31,802 nucleotides of DNA, from assembly GCA_937934685.1 (NCBI GenBank), contig CALGYU010000054.1, positions 1-31,802 of the forward strand, in the 5' to 3' direction. Source of the DNA: an uncultured Acholeplasma sp. (lineage in GTDB: Bacteria > Bacillota_I > Bacilli_A > Acholeplasmatales > Acholeplasmataceae). The first letter of the stretch is position 1, and each line of letters starts with the position of its first letter. Below, piece by piece: positions 1 to 8,631 of the stretch. Position numbers and translations under genes: made by a program. Below the pieces are notes generated by a model that had not been told where the DNA came from, did not search any database, and saw nothing but the letters and a program-made list of their open reading frames with translations.

Positions 1-172
1 TATTTTTCATATTATACATAGTTATAAATAAACTTAAGGCAAAAATTAAAAGATAGCTTTAGTTTTTAAATAATAAAAGCGGTGAAGGTTAAACTTTAAA
101 AAAATTAGAACAAGCAAAATTAATAAACTAATTAATATCGTTCATGTAGTAACCGCAATTGTTGTTTTAGTC
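1..172. other. AT-rich 5' flank, possible start region of the first gene
   Basis: No complete gene is visible. The frame of the following membrane protein stays open upstream from about base 86 and encodes a basic stretch followed by hydrophobic residues that extend its membrane segment. A Shine-Dalgarno-like GGTGAAGG lies at 81-88. No ATG, GTG or TTG occurs in that frame between 86 and 172; only ATT codons (104, 119, 131) could serve as unusual starts. Confidence 0.4.
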
Positions 173-817
173 ATGATTATTTTCTATTTTTTTCTAATAA
201 TCTTTCTATCTAGGTATGAAAATATGCAACGTAGAAATTTACAACTCTTACTAAAATCACCCATAGAAGAAACTAAAATACAAAAAGAAAAACAAGATGA
301 AATTTACTTAGAGAAAGTAGAAGATGAAGTGCTTTATTATATTATAAAAATCGAAGGTGTGTTTGAAGAGGAAGAGACTTATTATCCTCATCCAAATGAG
401 GAGTTTATTTCATTGGTGTTTAACGGAGAAACGATGGTGATTGATGCAAAGGAAGGTTTTTTAATACCAACAGGATCACATGAACTTCATTTTCACATGA
501 AAAGACCGGTATATATAGATCAATATCAGTCATATAAGGCATTGGAATTAGAGTTTAGCAAAAACGATCAAGTGACTTTCTCTGATGAGTTTAGTGCGAT
601 AAGTGAAATAAAATCAGATGGTAGCAGGCAATTTTTCTTCCTAAAAGGTTCTGAAGGAAAGTATATTCCAAAGCATCAAAGGTTAGAAATTTATCAAAAA
701 ATAAAGGAAACAACTACTTTTTTAAAAATCTACACCATATTGAATTTCAGTAAGATAGTTATTTTCTTTATGATAAGTGTTGTGATTTGGATAAAAACAA
801 AAAGAAACCAACATTAA
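173..817 (+). CDS. Hypothetical protein with a membrane segment at each end
   Basis: I do not recognise this 214-residue protein. It has a hydrophobic segment at residues 1-13, probably the end of a longer helix. A charged, glutamate-rich region of about 170 residues follows, then a second hydrophobic segment near 192-207 and a basic tail (KTKRNQH). The middle portion is probably one soluble domain held at the membrane by both ends. The ATG at 173 has no ribosome binding site (preceding bases GTTGTTTTAGTC). The open frame continues about 29 codons upstream, where it would complete the N-terminal helix and place a ribosome site at 81-88. The true start may therefore be a non-canonical codon upstream, or the start codon may have been lost. 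Function is unknown. Confidence 0.55.
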   Translation: MIIFYFFLIIFLSRYENMQRRNLQLLLKSPIEETKIQKEKQDEIYLEKVEDEVLYYIIKIEGVFEEEETYYPHPNEEFISLVFNGETMVIDAKEGFLIPTGSHELHFHMKRPVYIDQYQSYKALELEFSKNDQVTFSDEFSAISEIKSDGSRQFFFLKGSEGKYIPKHQRLEIYQKIKETTTFLKIYTILNFSKIVIFFMISVVIWIKTKRNQH

Positions 818-847
818 AAAAACAGTTACATAACGAAGGTTTCTTTT
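800..847. terminator. Weak bidirectional terminator-like inverted repeat
   Basis: AAAAGAAACC (800-809) pairs with GGTTTCTTTT (838-847). The 28-nt loop contains a small GTTA/TAAC hairpin. The repeat sits between a rightward gene and the convergent end of yaaA. The long loop makes it a weak candidate. Confidence 0.35.
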
Positions 848-883
848 CTAAAATAATCTTGATATATTTTTTAAAACAAAGAG

Positions 884-1558
884 TTATTTAACAAAAACTA
901 AAAGTTTTTCAGAAGATAGTTCACTAGAATAAGTAAAACCATCTAAAACTAAAGTCTTTAATTCATCTAAACGTTTTAAAGAATGAGATAAAAGATAGTT
1001 TGCCATTTTTCCCCTCATTATTTTAAGAGTGGTATTTGGTATTTTTCTATCAGATAAAGCAAACTCAATCTTATAACAGTTTAAATCTTTAGGAATTAAA
1101 AAAGCAAACTCTTGGCTAGATAAATCAATACATAGTTCATCCTTATGATGTGTCAGCAAATAATCATGCACATCCTTTTGCCAAAACTCGTGTAACTTTC
1201 GGTCAAATGAAAAATCAAGACGATATTTCATAATCGCATCTGTTGATCTAACCAAACCATAAAAAGCATCTAAAATATATAATGTATGTTCCTTTAAAAA
1301 AGAAACATCCTCTAACTGCTTATAAACAATACCACCATATCTTTTAACAGCCATAGCTAAGTTAGTAGGTTCTTGATAATAAGTTAAAACTTGTGTCCAT
1401 AATTTATCTGATATACTAAGACGCTCTTTTAAAACCATAGAATCTAAAGCCATTAATTTTAAAAACAACTCCCTATTTTTATGCTTAAAAATTGGCTCTG
1501 AAATTCCAGCAGTTTTTTCAGGTGTAAACGTCTTACTAGGAGATAAAAAAACAATCAT
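884..1558 (-). CDS. yaaA: YaaA-family peroxide stress protein
   Basis: This is a 224-residue protein of the YaaA/DUF328 family. E. coli YaaA limits intracellular iron damage during peroxide stress and has a DNA-binding fold; the family function in Gram-positives is less well tested. The N-terminal MIVFLSPSKTF matches the family opening (I-I-S-P-A/S-K-T-M). The YxGxVY-like stretch (KRYGGIVYKQL), LDAFYGLVRSTDAI and the terminal LDGFTYSSELSSEKLLVFVK are also family-like. I chose the ATG at 1558 because AGAGGTGA lies just upstream; the in-frame GTG at 1567 is part of that ribosome site. The gene is transcribed alone from an extended -10 promoter and converges with the gene on its left. It is slightly shorter than the usual 240-260 residues but appears intact. 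Confidence 0.85.
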   Translation of the reverse strand: MIVFLSPSKTFTPEKTAGISEPIFKHKNRELFLKLMALDSMVLKERLSISDKLWTQVLTYYQEPTNLAMAVKRYGGIVYKQLEDVSFLKEHTLYILDAFYGLVRSTDAIMKYRLDFSFDRKLHEFWQKDVHDYLLTHHKDELCIDLSSQEFAFLIPKDLNCYKIEFALSDRKIPNTTLKIMRGKMANYLLSHSLKRLDELKTLVLDGFTYSSELSSEKLLVFVK

Positions 1559-1578
1559 ACAGCTCACCTCTTTTGTGT

Positions 1579-1587
1579 ATTATAGCA
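1579..1587 (-). promoter_or_regulatory. Extended -10 promoter of yaaA
   Basis: On the minus strand this reads TGCTATAAT, a perfect extended -10, about 20 bases upstream of the yaaA start. There is no good -35 hexamer at the right distance. Confidence 0.6.
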
Positions 1588-1622
1588 TTTATAACCAAAA
1601 GCTGTTTATTAATATACTTTAA

Positions 1623-1651
1623 TTGCCTTTAATCATAAAAAGGTATAAAAT
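1623..1651 (+). promoter_or_regulatory. Promoter of the ABC exporter operon
   Basis: TTGCCT (1623-1628), a 17-bp spacer and TAAAAT (1646-1651). Transcription would begin near 1658, giving a leader of about 55 nt that contains the palindrome at 1670-1685. Confidence 0.5.
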
Positions 1652-1669
1652 GAATAGGAAATCAAACAT

Positions 1670-1694
1670 AAGACAAGCTTGTCTTTTTTGTTTT
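1670..1694 (+). terminator. Palindrome plus T-run in the exporter leader (possible attenuator)
   Basis: AAGACAAGCTTGTCTT (1670-1685) is a perfect 16-nt palindrome. TTTTG and TTTT follow, which resembles a short intrinsic terminator. It lies between the proposed promoter and the ribosome site of the exporter gene, where premature termination could control expression. It could instead be a dimeric repressor operator. Confidence 0.45.
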
Positions 1695-1712
1695 AAAGAA
1701 GGAAGGGAAATT

Positions 1713-3440
1713 ATGAAATTAATACTAAAATACTTATTTAAATACAAAAAGTTATTAACCATTAATATCCTAGCAGTTTTTTTAGTTGCAAGCGCTGAAT
1801 TAGGTATACCATTTATTGTTGCTAATATCATCGACAAAGGAATTGCTAAACAAGATATGAACATTATATACACTTTTTTAGGATTCCTCATTATGGTAGC
1901 CATCTTAGGAGCCATCGGAAACGTTGTTTTAAACTACTGTTCTTCTAGAACGTCTTCATATATATTAAAGGATTTAAGAAATGAGTTATTCTCAAAAGTA
2001 CAAACGTTTAGTCCAGCGGAGATGCAAGAGTTTGGTGTATCCTCTATTATTAGTAGAACCTCAACAGACGTCTTTCAAATATTAAACTTTGTCTCAACTT
2101 TTTATCGATCAGCTATTTTAGCTCCAATCATGCTCATATTATCGATCATCTTAATTGTTATTAGAGCACCCCAACTTTCTATGGGTCTACTCATTGTAGT
2201 TCCAATCATTATCATTATCTTAATTTTTGTTGTGAAAATCACAGATAAACTATCAGAAAGACAACAAAAACAATTAGATAAACTTAACCTAGTCACCAGA
2301 GAAAATCTAACAGGGGTCAGAGTCATTAGAGCGTTTAGAAAAAGCAAGTATGAAGAACAACGCTTTTTAGACGTTAATAATGATTATACCAATACCTCAA
2401 TCAAACTATTTAGAATCATGGTATCAATAGAACCAGTATTTTATTTTCTCTTAAACTCCTCTATTTTGATTCTTATGTTCTTTGGAGCAAAGTATATTCA
2501 AGTAGAAAAAATCAGTTTAGGGCAACTAGTTGAGTTTCTAGATTATCAATTCCATGTCATGTTTTCCATCTTAACCTTTGCCTTGTTATTTATGATGTTT
2601 CCAAGAACAATGGTTTCAGCAAGAAGAATCACTCAAGTATTAGAAAAAGAGCCTAAAATAAAAAACATAGAACACCCAATCACAGATGAAAAACCATTTG
2701 AAGAAATTACTTTTAACAAAGTTAGCTTTCAATATCCAGACGCCAGCGAAGCTATTTTAAAAGATATTAGCTTCACTGCTAAAAAGGGCGAGGTCATCGC
2801 ATTAGTCGGTTCAACAGGATCAGGGAAATCAACCATCATTAATTTAATTCCAAGACTATATGACGCTACATCCGGAAGTGTTGAAATCAATGGAGAAGAC
2901 ATTACTAAATACGATTTAAAACTCCTTAGAAGTAAAATCGGATTTATCGCCCAAAAAGCTTTACTCTTTAAAGGAACCATTGAAAGCAATTTACGTTTTG
3001 GTGATGACCATGCAACAGAAACAGATTTTTTACAAGCAGCTAAAACTGCACAGGCTTTAGAGTTTATCAACCAAAAACCAAATAAACTTAAAGAATCGGT
3101 AAGCGAATTAGGAACCAACCTATCAGGCGGTCAAAAACAAAGATTATCTATCGCTCGAGCAGTTGTTAAAAAACCAGATATTTACGTGTTTGATGATTCA
3201 TTCTCAGCTTTAGACTACCAAACAGATTTAGAACTTAGAAAAGCATTAGAAGAACCCATCAAAGAAAGCATTGTTTTTATTGTTGCTCAACGTTTAAGCT
3301 CCATCATTCAAGCAGATAAAATCATTGTCATGCATCAAGGAGAAATAGTTGATATTGGGAAACATGATGAATTACTTCAAAGATCAGAAATATATAAAGA
3401 AATTGCTATATCACAAAACCTAATGGAGGTGGAAGTATGA
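1713..3440 (+). CDS. Heterodimeric ABC exporter subunit, degenerate-site half (BmrC/LmrC-like)
   Basis: This is a 575-residue half-transporter with an N-terminal six-helix membrane domain (about residues 10-300) and a C-terminal nucleotide-binding domain. Walker A GSTGSGKST is at 366-374, signature LSGGQKQ at 470-476 and Walker B IYVFDD at 490-495. The catalytic glutamate after Walker B is aspartate (D495), and the switch histidine is glutamine (VAQRLS, Q526). These changes mark the non-hydrolysing half of heterodimeric multidrug exporters such as BmrCD, LmrCD and TM287/288. The start at ATG 1713 is supported by GAAGGAAGGG just upstream. An in-frame ATG at 1650 with AAAGG would add 21 residues but lies before the leader palindrome. 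The stop TGA overlaps the partner gene in ATGA, so the two are translationally coupled. The substrate (drug or lipid) cannot be read from sequence. Confidence 0.88.
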   Translation: MKLILKYLFKYKKLLTINILAVFLVASAELGIPFIVANIIDKGIAKQDMNIIYTFLGFLIMVAILGAIGNVVLNYCSSRTSSYILKDLRNELFSKVQTFSPAEMQEFGVSSIISRTSTDVFQILNFVSTFYRSAILAPIMLILSIILIVIRAPQLSMGLLIVVPIIIIILIFVVKITDKLSERQQKQLDKLNLVTRENLTGVRVIRAFRKSKYEEQRFLDVNNDYTNTSIKLFRIMVSIEPVFYFLLNSSILILMFFGAKYIQVEKISLGQLVEFLDYQFHVMFSILTFALLFMMFPRTMVSARRITQVLEKEPKIKNIEHPITDEKPFEEITFNKVSFQYPDASEAILKDISFTAKKGEVIALVGSTGSGKSTIINLIPRLYDATSGSVEINGEDITKYDLKLLRSKIGFIAQKALLFKGTIESNLRFGDDHATETDFLQAAKTAQALEFINQKPNKLKESVSELGTNLSGGQKQRLSIARAVVKKPDIYVFDDSFSALDYQTDLELRKALEEPIKESIVFIVAQRLSSIIQADKIIVMHQGEIVDIGKHDELLQRSEIYKEIAISQNLMEVEV

Positions 3441-5182
3441 AAAGACTTATCCCTTACTTAAAACCTTATTGGAAACAATTTTTATTCAGTTTAGTTTTAA
3501 TTATTATGGTAGCCTTTATCGTTGGAATCTCTCCTTATTTAGAAGGACTCATCATCACCAACATTGAACTTAGTGTTAAAAATCCTATCAACGGAGAAGT
3601 CATCATTGACTTTAACTACATCATCCGAATCATTATCTTACTATTCTCACTTTATATGATCGTTGCACTCAGCCGATTTACCTTTAACTTCATACTCACA
3701 AGAACCATTCAAACCTCGGTTAGAAACCTTCGTCAAGACGTGCAAAAAAAGATTCATAGATTACCGGTAAAATACTTTGACCAAACCCTCTTAGGAAACA
3801 CCATGAGTAGAATGACAACCGATATTGAAGCTATTTCCAATGGTATTCAACAATCATTTTCAAGTATCATCTCATCGGTATCATTACTCATCTTTATTGT
3901 GACCATCATGTTTTGGATGAACTGGAAACTAGCCTTAATTGCAGGAGCCTTAATTCCACTTGCTTTTATCACATCAAAAATTATTTTAAGCAAATCTCAA
4001 AATATATTCATTAGAAGATATGAAGCCTATGGTAGATTCACAGGATTTATTCAAGAAAAATTTACAGGATATAAAGAAATAACCTTATATAATCAACAAG
4101 AAAATCTTATTAAAGAATTTTCAGAAACTAACGAAAACTTAGCTGAATTAGTTTTTAAATCAAACTTTTTATCAGGACTCCTTATGCCAGTTTTAAATGG
4201 TCTAACCTATTTAATCATTGTCGTAGTGGTCTTAGTAGGAGCAGGTTTTGCAAGCCAGGAAATCATTACATTAGGAGTATTCCAAGCCTTTGTTAGATAC
4301 GTATGGCGATTAGGAAGCCCAATTAGTGAGTTAACGCAAATGTCAGTGGTTCTACAGTCCTCATCTGCAGCCGCTAAAAGAGTCTTTGACTTTTTAGATG
4401 AAGATGAAGAACTAGCAGATGATAAAGAACCACAGTTATTAACAGATATTAAGGGCGAGGTCACGTTTAAAGACGTCACTTTCCAATATGAAACAAACAA
4501 ACCCATCTTAAAAAACATCAACTTCACAGCAAAACCTGGACAAATGATCGCCATCGTAGGCCCAACAGGATCAGGAAAAACAACCCTCATCAATTTATTA
4601 ATGAGATTTTATGATGTCACCGAAGGTGAAATCTTATTAGATGGAACTAACATTAAAAATCTTAAAAAAGAAGATTTAAGAAAAGCCTTTGGTATGGTTT
4701 TACAAGACACATGGTTATTTAACGGAACTATTTTTGAAAACATCAAATATAGTAAAGATCAAGCCAGTTTAGAAGAAGTCATTGAAGCATCTAAAAAAGC
4801 CAACGTTGATTATTTCATTAAAACTCAACCACAAGGTTATAACATGCTAATCAATGAAGAAGCAGATAACGTTTCTCAAGGTGAAAAACAACTTCTAACG
4901 ATCGCAAGAGCCATTTTAGGAAATCCAGATATATTAATTTTAGATGAAGCAACCTCAACAGTTGATACACGTATAGAAGCGATTTTACAAGAAGCGATTA
5001 GGCAATTATTAAAAAATAGAACCTCATTTGTAATTGCTCACCGTCTATCAACAATCAGGAATGCCGATAAAATATTGGTCTTAAAAGATGGGGAAATCAT
5101 CGAAGAGGGAACGCATGATGAATTACTCTTAAAAGAAGGTTTCTATCATACGCTTTATCAAAGCCAATTCCAGGAGGATTAA
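3437..5182 (+). CDS. Heterodimeric ABC exporter subunit, canonical-site half (BmrD/LmrD-like)
   Basis: This 581-residue half-transporter is the partner of the preceding gene. The membrane domain covers about residues 12-310; Walker A GPTGSGKTT is at 375-383, Walker B ILILDE at 499-504 with the catalytic glutamate present, and the switch histidine is H535 (IAHRLS). Its signature motif is altered (VSQGEKQ, 479-485, instead of LSGGQ). In a head-to-tail dimer this weak signature faces the degenerate Walker B of the partner. The good LSGGQ of the partner completes the active site here. The pair thus has one working and one degenerate ATP site, as in known heterodimeric exporters. It begins inside the stop of the upstream gene and is followed by the flavin oxidoreductase after one base. 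Confidence 0.9.
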   Translation: MKRLIPYLKPYWKQFLFSLVLIIMVAFIVGISPYLEGLIITNIELSVKNPINGEVIIDFNYIIRIIILLFSLYMIVALSRFTFNFILTRTIQTSVRNLRQDVQKKIHRLPVKYFDQTLLGNTMSRMTTDIEAISNGIQQSFSSIISSVSLLIFIVTIMFWMNWKLALIAGALIPLAFITSKIILSKSQNIFIRRYEAYGRFTGFIQEKFTGYKEITLYNQQENLIKEFSETNENLAELVFKSNFLSGLLMPVLNGLTYLIIVVVVLVGAGFASQEIITLGVFQAFVRYVWRLGSPISELTQMSVVLQSSSAAAKRVFDFLDEDEELADDKEPQLLTDIKGEVTFKDVTFQYETNKPILKNINFTAKPGQMIAIVGPTGSGKTTLINLLMRFYDVTEGEILLDGTNIKNLKKEDLRKAFGMVLQDTWLFNGTIFENIKYSKDQASLEEVIEASKKANVDYFIKTQPQGYNMLINEEADNVSQGEKQLLTIARAILGNPDILILDEATSTVDTRIEAILQEAIRQLLKNRTSFVIAHRLSTIRNADKILVLKDGEIIEEGTHDELLLKEGFYHTLYQSQFQED

Positions 5183-5183
5183 A

Positions 5184-6176
5184 ATGAAAATAACCTCACC
5201 TATCCAAATTAAAAACACGTTATTTAAAAACAGAGTAGTTATGCCGCCAATGTGCATGTACTCGGTAGAAAAACAAGATGGTATCATCACTGATTTTCAT
5301 TATACACATTATTTAACCAGAGCCTATGGCGGTGTTGGAACCATCATTTTAGAATCAACAGCCATTATGCCCAACGGTAGAATCAGTAATGAAGACTTAG
5401 GGCTGTGGAATGATGAACAAAAAGAAGCTTTAAAACCATTGGTAAAATTAATTAAAAACCAACAAACCGTTATTGGCATTCAAATCAATCATGCCGGAAG
5501 AAAAGCAAAAATAAATGAAGAAACCTGGAGTCCATCAGCTCTATCCTTTAACCAATTAAAACGACCAAAAGAAATGAGTAAAAGCGAAATCCAAGAAAGT
5601 ATCACTGCCTTTGGTAAAGCCGCTCAAAGAGCGCTTGAAGCAGGATTTGATTTACTAGAAATTCATGCCGCACATGGCTATTTAATTAATCAATTCTTAT
5701 CACCCTTAACCAATCAAAGAACAGATGAATATCAAGAAAAAACATTATATTTAAAACAAGTGATTCAAGAAATAAAAAAATATTGGCCAGAAGAAAAAAT
5801 TCTACAAATAAGAATCTCAGCAGAAGAATATGATCCCAAAGGCCTCCACCCAGAAAATCTAGCACAAATCATCAATGAAATTAAACACCTAGGTATAGAT
5901 ATCGTTCATGTCAGTACAGGAGGAGTCGTTTATAAACAAATTAATGATTATCCAGGATATCAAGTACCTGCAGCTAAAATCATTAAAGATCAAACCAATC
6001 TAATAGTCATTGCAGGGGGACTCATAGATACAATCGATGAAGGCAATAAATACTTAGAAGAAAATCAATTAGACTTCATCTATTATGGAAGAAAACTGTT
6101 ACGTGATCCATATTTCTTATACAAAGAAACGGATATAGAATGGCCAAAACAATATATTAGAGCCAAATTAAAATAG
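5184..6176 (+). CDS. namA: Old Yellow Enzyme, NADPH dehydrogenase (NamA/YqjM type)
   Basis: This is a 330-residue FMN-dependent ene-reductase of the YqjM class, cytosolic, reducing activated C=C bonds and nitro compounds; YqjM is linked to oxidative and xenobiotic stress. The visible signature residues are MPPMCMYS with C24 and Y26 (equivalent to the redox-tuning Cys and Tyr of YqjM), QINHAGR (100-106), HAAHGYLINQFLSP with the substrate-binding pair H161/H164 and Y166, and the phosphate-binding end IYYGRKLLRDP (299-309). Length and motif order are normal. AGGAGG-like bases (CAGGAGGATTAAAATG) precede the ATG, and the gap to the exporter gene is one base, so it belongs to the exporter operon. 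That pairing suggests a role in detoxification, which is inference from context. Confidence 0.9.
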   Translation: MKITSPIQIKNTLFKNRVVMPPMCMYSVEKQDGIITDFHYTHYLTRAYGGVGTIILESTAIMPNGRISNEDLGLWNDEQKEALKPLVKLIKNQQTVIGIQINHAGRKAKINEETWSPSALSFNQLKRPKEMSKSEIQESITAFGKAAQRALEAGFDLLEIHAAHGYLINQFLSPLTNQRTDEYQEKTLYLKQVIQEIKKYWPEEKILQIRISAEEYDPKGLHPENLAQIINEIKHLGIDIVHVSTGGVVYKQINDYPGYQVPAAKIIKDQTNLIVIAGGLIDTIDEGNKYLEENQLDFIYYGRKLLRDPYFLYKETDIEWPKQYIRAKLK

Positions 6177-6191
6177 AAGGGAAACAAAAAA

Positions 6192-7424
6192 ATGATGAAT
6201 CAAAAATTAGAAAAATATGCTAAACTTGCGGTTAATGTTGGCGCAAATGTTCAAAAAAATCAATATGTTATTATTAGAACCACGACAGAAGCAAAAGAAT
6301 TAACTAGATTAATAACCAAAGAAGCTTACTTAAAAGGAGCAAAAAAAGTTTATACATTATGGGCAGATGACTATGTTGCTCATGATACTTTAAAATATGC
6401 TTCTAATGACACATTAGGAGAATTTGATGATTGGGTAGTGTCACAATACGAACACTTTGTAAATCATGATTCATGTTTCATTTCAGTTATCTCACCTATT
6501 CCAGGCTTAAATGCAGATATCGATCCAACCAAAATGCAAATATCTGCCAAAGCAAGCCAACAAAAACTAGGCTTTTTCCAATCTCATACCATGGGAAATA
6601 AATCACAATGGACCATTGTAGCTAATCCAAATCCAGTATGGGCAAAACAAGTATTCCCTAACTTAGAAGAAACTCAAGCAGTAAATGCACTTTGGGAAGC
6701 AATCTTCTCTGCTTGTCGTGTAAAAAATGACAATGACCCTATTGTAGAGTGGGAAAAACACAATCAAGACCTAGCTAAAAGAAACCAAAAATTAAATGAA
6801 CTAAACTTTAAAACCCTTCATTTTAAAAACAGCCTAGGAACAGATTTAGTTGTTGGATTAGTTAAAAACCATCTTTGGGCAGGTGGGGGAGAAAAATCAA
6901 CTCAAGGTGTATATTTCAACCCAAATATCCCAACAGAAGAAAACTTTACAATGCCAGATAAATTAATAACCAATGGAAAAGTTGTAGCAACCAAACCTTT
7001 AAACTACCAAGGCAAACTCATTGATGAGTTTTGGTTAGAATTTAAAGATGGAAAAGTTATTAACTATGATGCTAAAAAAGAAAAAGAAGCACTAACGGGT
7101 TTACTAAATACAGATGAAGGATCAAAATATATTGGTGAAATAGCTTTAATTTCACATAACTCACCAATCTCAAATACGAACATTTTATTTTTAACAACGC
7201 TATTTGATGAAAATGCTTCTTGTCATATGGCTTTAGGGCGCGCTTATCCTATGAATATTAAAAACGGACTTTTAGCATCTAAAAAAGAATTAGAAAAACA
7301 AGGATGCAATTTTTCAATGATTCACGTTGACTTTATGTTTGGGTCAAGTGACATGGAAATTACTGGAACTCAATATGATGGCACATTAGTTACAGTATTT
7401 AAAAACGGTAATTTTGTTATATAA
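6192..7424 (+). CDS. M29-family metal-dependent aminopeptidase (AmpS/PepS-like)
   Basis: This is a 410-residue cytosolic aminopeptidase of MEROPS family M29, which removes N-terminal residues using two metal ions (Zn or Co). The usual ligands and active-site residues are in place: E250 (PTEENF), E316 (GEIAL), H345 (CHMALGRAY), Y352, H378 and D380 (IHVDFMFGSSDM). Length is normal. The ribosome site GAAGGGA lies directly after the stop of the oxidoreductase. ATG codons at 6192 and 6195 are both possible starts. It is the last gene of the operon that starts at 1713 and is followed by a strong terminator. Confidence 0.9.
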   Translation: MMNQKLEKYAKLAVNVGANVQKNQYVIIRTTTEAKELTRLITKEAYLKGAKKVYTLWADDYVAHDTLKYASNDTLGEFDDWVVSQYEHFVNHDSCFISVISPIPGLNADIDPTKMQISAKASQQKLGFFQSHTMGNKSQWTIVANPNPVWAKQVFPNLEETQAVNALWEAIFSACRVKNDNDPIVEWEKHNQDLAKRNQKLNELNFKTLHFKNSLGTDLVVGLVKNHLWAGGGEKSTQGVYFNPNIPTEENFTMPDKLITNGKVVATKPLNYQGKLIDEFWLEFKDGKVINYDAKKEKEALTGLLNTDEGSKYIGEIALISHNSPISNTNILFLTTLFDENASCHMALGRAYPMNIKNGLLASKKELEKQGCNFSMIHVDFMFGSSDMEITGTQYDGTLVTVFKNGNFVI

Positions 7425-7433
7425 TCATCAAAC

Positions 7434-7476
7434 AAAGACAAGAAATCTAAAAAAAGATTCCTTGTCTTTTCTTTTT
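7434..7476 (+). terminator. Intrinsic terminator of the exporter/namA/aminopeptidase operon
   Basis: AAAGACAAGAAATCT (7434-7448) pairs with AGATTCCTTGTCTTT (7455-7469) with one mismatch, followed by a T-rich tract. Confidence 0.85.
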
Positions 7477-7492
7477 AATTACGCACATACTA

Positions 7493-7521
7493 TTGTTAAA
7501 AAATAAAGATAAGTATATACT
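7493..7521 (+). promoter_or_regulatory. Promoter of manA
   Basis: TTGTTA (7493-7498), 17-bp spacer, TATACT (7516-7521). The start of manA lies 26 bases downstream with AAGGAGA at 7537-7543. Confidence 0.7.
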
Positions 7522-7547
7522 AAAAGAAATAAAGCCAAGGAGATATT

Positions 7548-8600
7548 ATGAAAAAAATATTAAAATTAGATCAACCACGTGTTTGGAGAACCTATCAAGG
7601 TGGCAAACTCATCGATCAACTTCATGGTCTTAAAAAACCAGATGGTTCTTACCCAGAGGAGTGGATCATGTCTGTCACAGAAGCTATTAACCCTACTGAG
7701 GATAAAGTGGAAGGACTAAGTTTTATTGAAGAACTTAATATGACGCTTAAAGAGTATATTATAAAGTATCCAATAGAAACCTTAGGGCAAGCGCATCATC
7801 AAGTCTATGGGACCAATACCGCCGTTTTAGTCAAATTCATTGACTCACTAGAAAGACTAACACTTCAGGTTCACCCTTCTAGAAAAGATGCGTTAAAGTA
7901 TTTTAATTCAGCATACGGAAAAACCGAATGTTGGTACATCTTAGGTGGCAGAAAAGTAGATAAACAAAATCCTTATGTTTACATAGGATTTAAAGAAGGC
8001 GTAACCAAAGAAAAATGGAAAGACTTATTTGAAAAACAAGATATTCCAAAAATGCTAGACTGCTTAAATAAAATAGAAGTTTTTCCAGGAGATTGTGTTT
8101 TAATCCAAGGTGGCATACCACACGCAATAGGTAGCGGATGTTTTTTAATTGAAATTCAAGAGCCAACAGACTATACCATCAGAGTGGAAAAAACAACCCC
8201 ATTTGGTCTTAAAATTGCAGAAAAACTCATTCACCAAGGCATTGGTTATGAAAAAATGTTTGAATTATTTAATTACCAACCACTAACAACCAAAGACATT
8301 AAAAACGAATTTTATATTGAACCTAAAAAAATAAGTAATCAAGAAGAAACCTTAATAGACTACGATACAATCGATTATTTTAAAATGACCAGAGTCCATA
8401 CTGAAAAAGAATATACCAGTAAAGAAAGTGCTTTTTATGGTATAGTCATACTAAATGGAACAGGTACGATCAGTTCTAAAGATGAAACTTATGATTTTAA
8501 ACCAGGAGATCAGTTTTTCATCCCCAACTCAACAGACACCATCACCATTAAACCAAAAGAACAAATAGAATTAATTAAATGTTTTGGGCCTAAGGCATAA
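7548..8600 (+). CDS. manA: Mannose-6-phosphate isomerase, class I
   Basis: This 350-residue protein interconverts mannose-6-phosphate and fructose-6-phosphate in the cytosol using one zinc ion. It has the short cupin-type architecture of the Gram-positive ManA proteins. Probable metal ligands are Q107 and H109 (LQVHPS), E127 (TECWYILGG) and H192 (GGIPHAIGSG). The IEIQEPTDYTIRVE strand (201-214) and a C-terminal cupin half (about 285-350, ILNGTGTISS, FKPGDQFFIP) follow. The start is supported by AAGGAGA seven bases upstream. The gene is monocistronic between two terminators. In this setting it may feed mannose into glycolysis or supply mannose-6-phosphate for glycolipids. Confidence 0.92.
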   Translation: MKKILKLDQPRVWRTYQGGKLIDQLHGLKKPDGSYPEEWIMSVTEAINPTEDKVEGLSFIEELNMTLKEYIIKYPIETLGQAHHQVYGTNTAVLVKFIDSLERLTLQVHPSRKDALKYFNSAYGKTECWYILGGRKVDKQNPYVYIGFKEGVTKEKWKDLFEKQDIPKMLDCLNKIEVFPGDCVLIQGGIPHAIGSGCFLIEIQEPTDYTIRVEKTTPFGLKIAEKLIHQGIGYEKMFELFNYQPLTTKDIKNEFYIEPKKISNQEETLIDYDTIDYFKMTRVHTEKEYTSKESAFYGIVILNGTGTISSKDETYDFKPGDQFFIPNSTDTITIKPKEQIELIKCFGPKA

Positions 8601-8601
8601 A

Positions 8602-8631
8602 AAAAGGGAGTTATTAAAACTCCCTTTTCAT
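8602..8631. terminator. Bidirectional terminator between manA and the lactonase gene
   Basis: AAAAGGGAGTT (8602-8612) pairs with AACTCCCTTTT (8618-8628). A-rich and T-rich flanks let it act for both converging genes. Confidence 0.88.
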
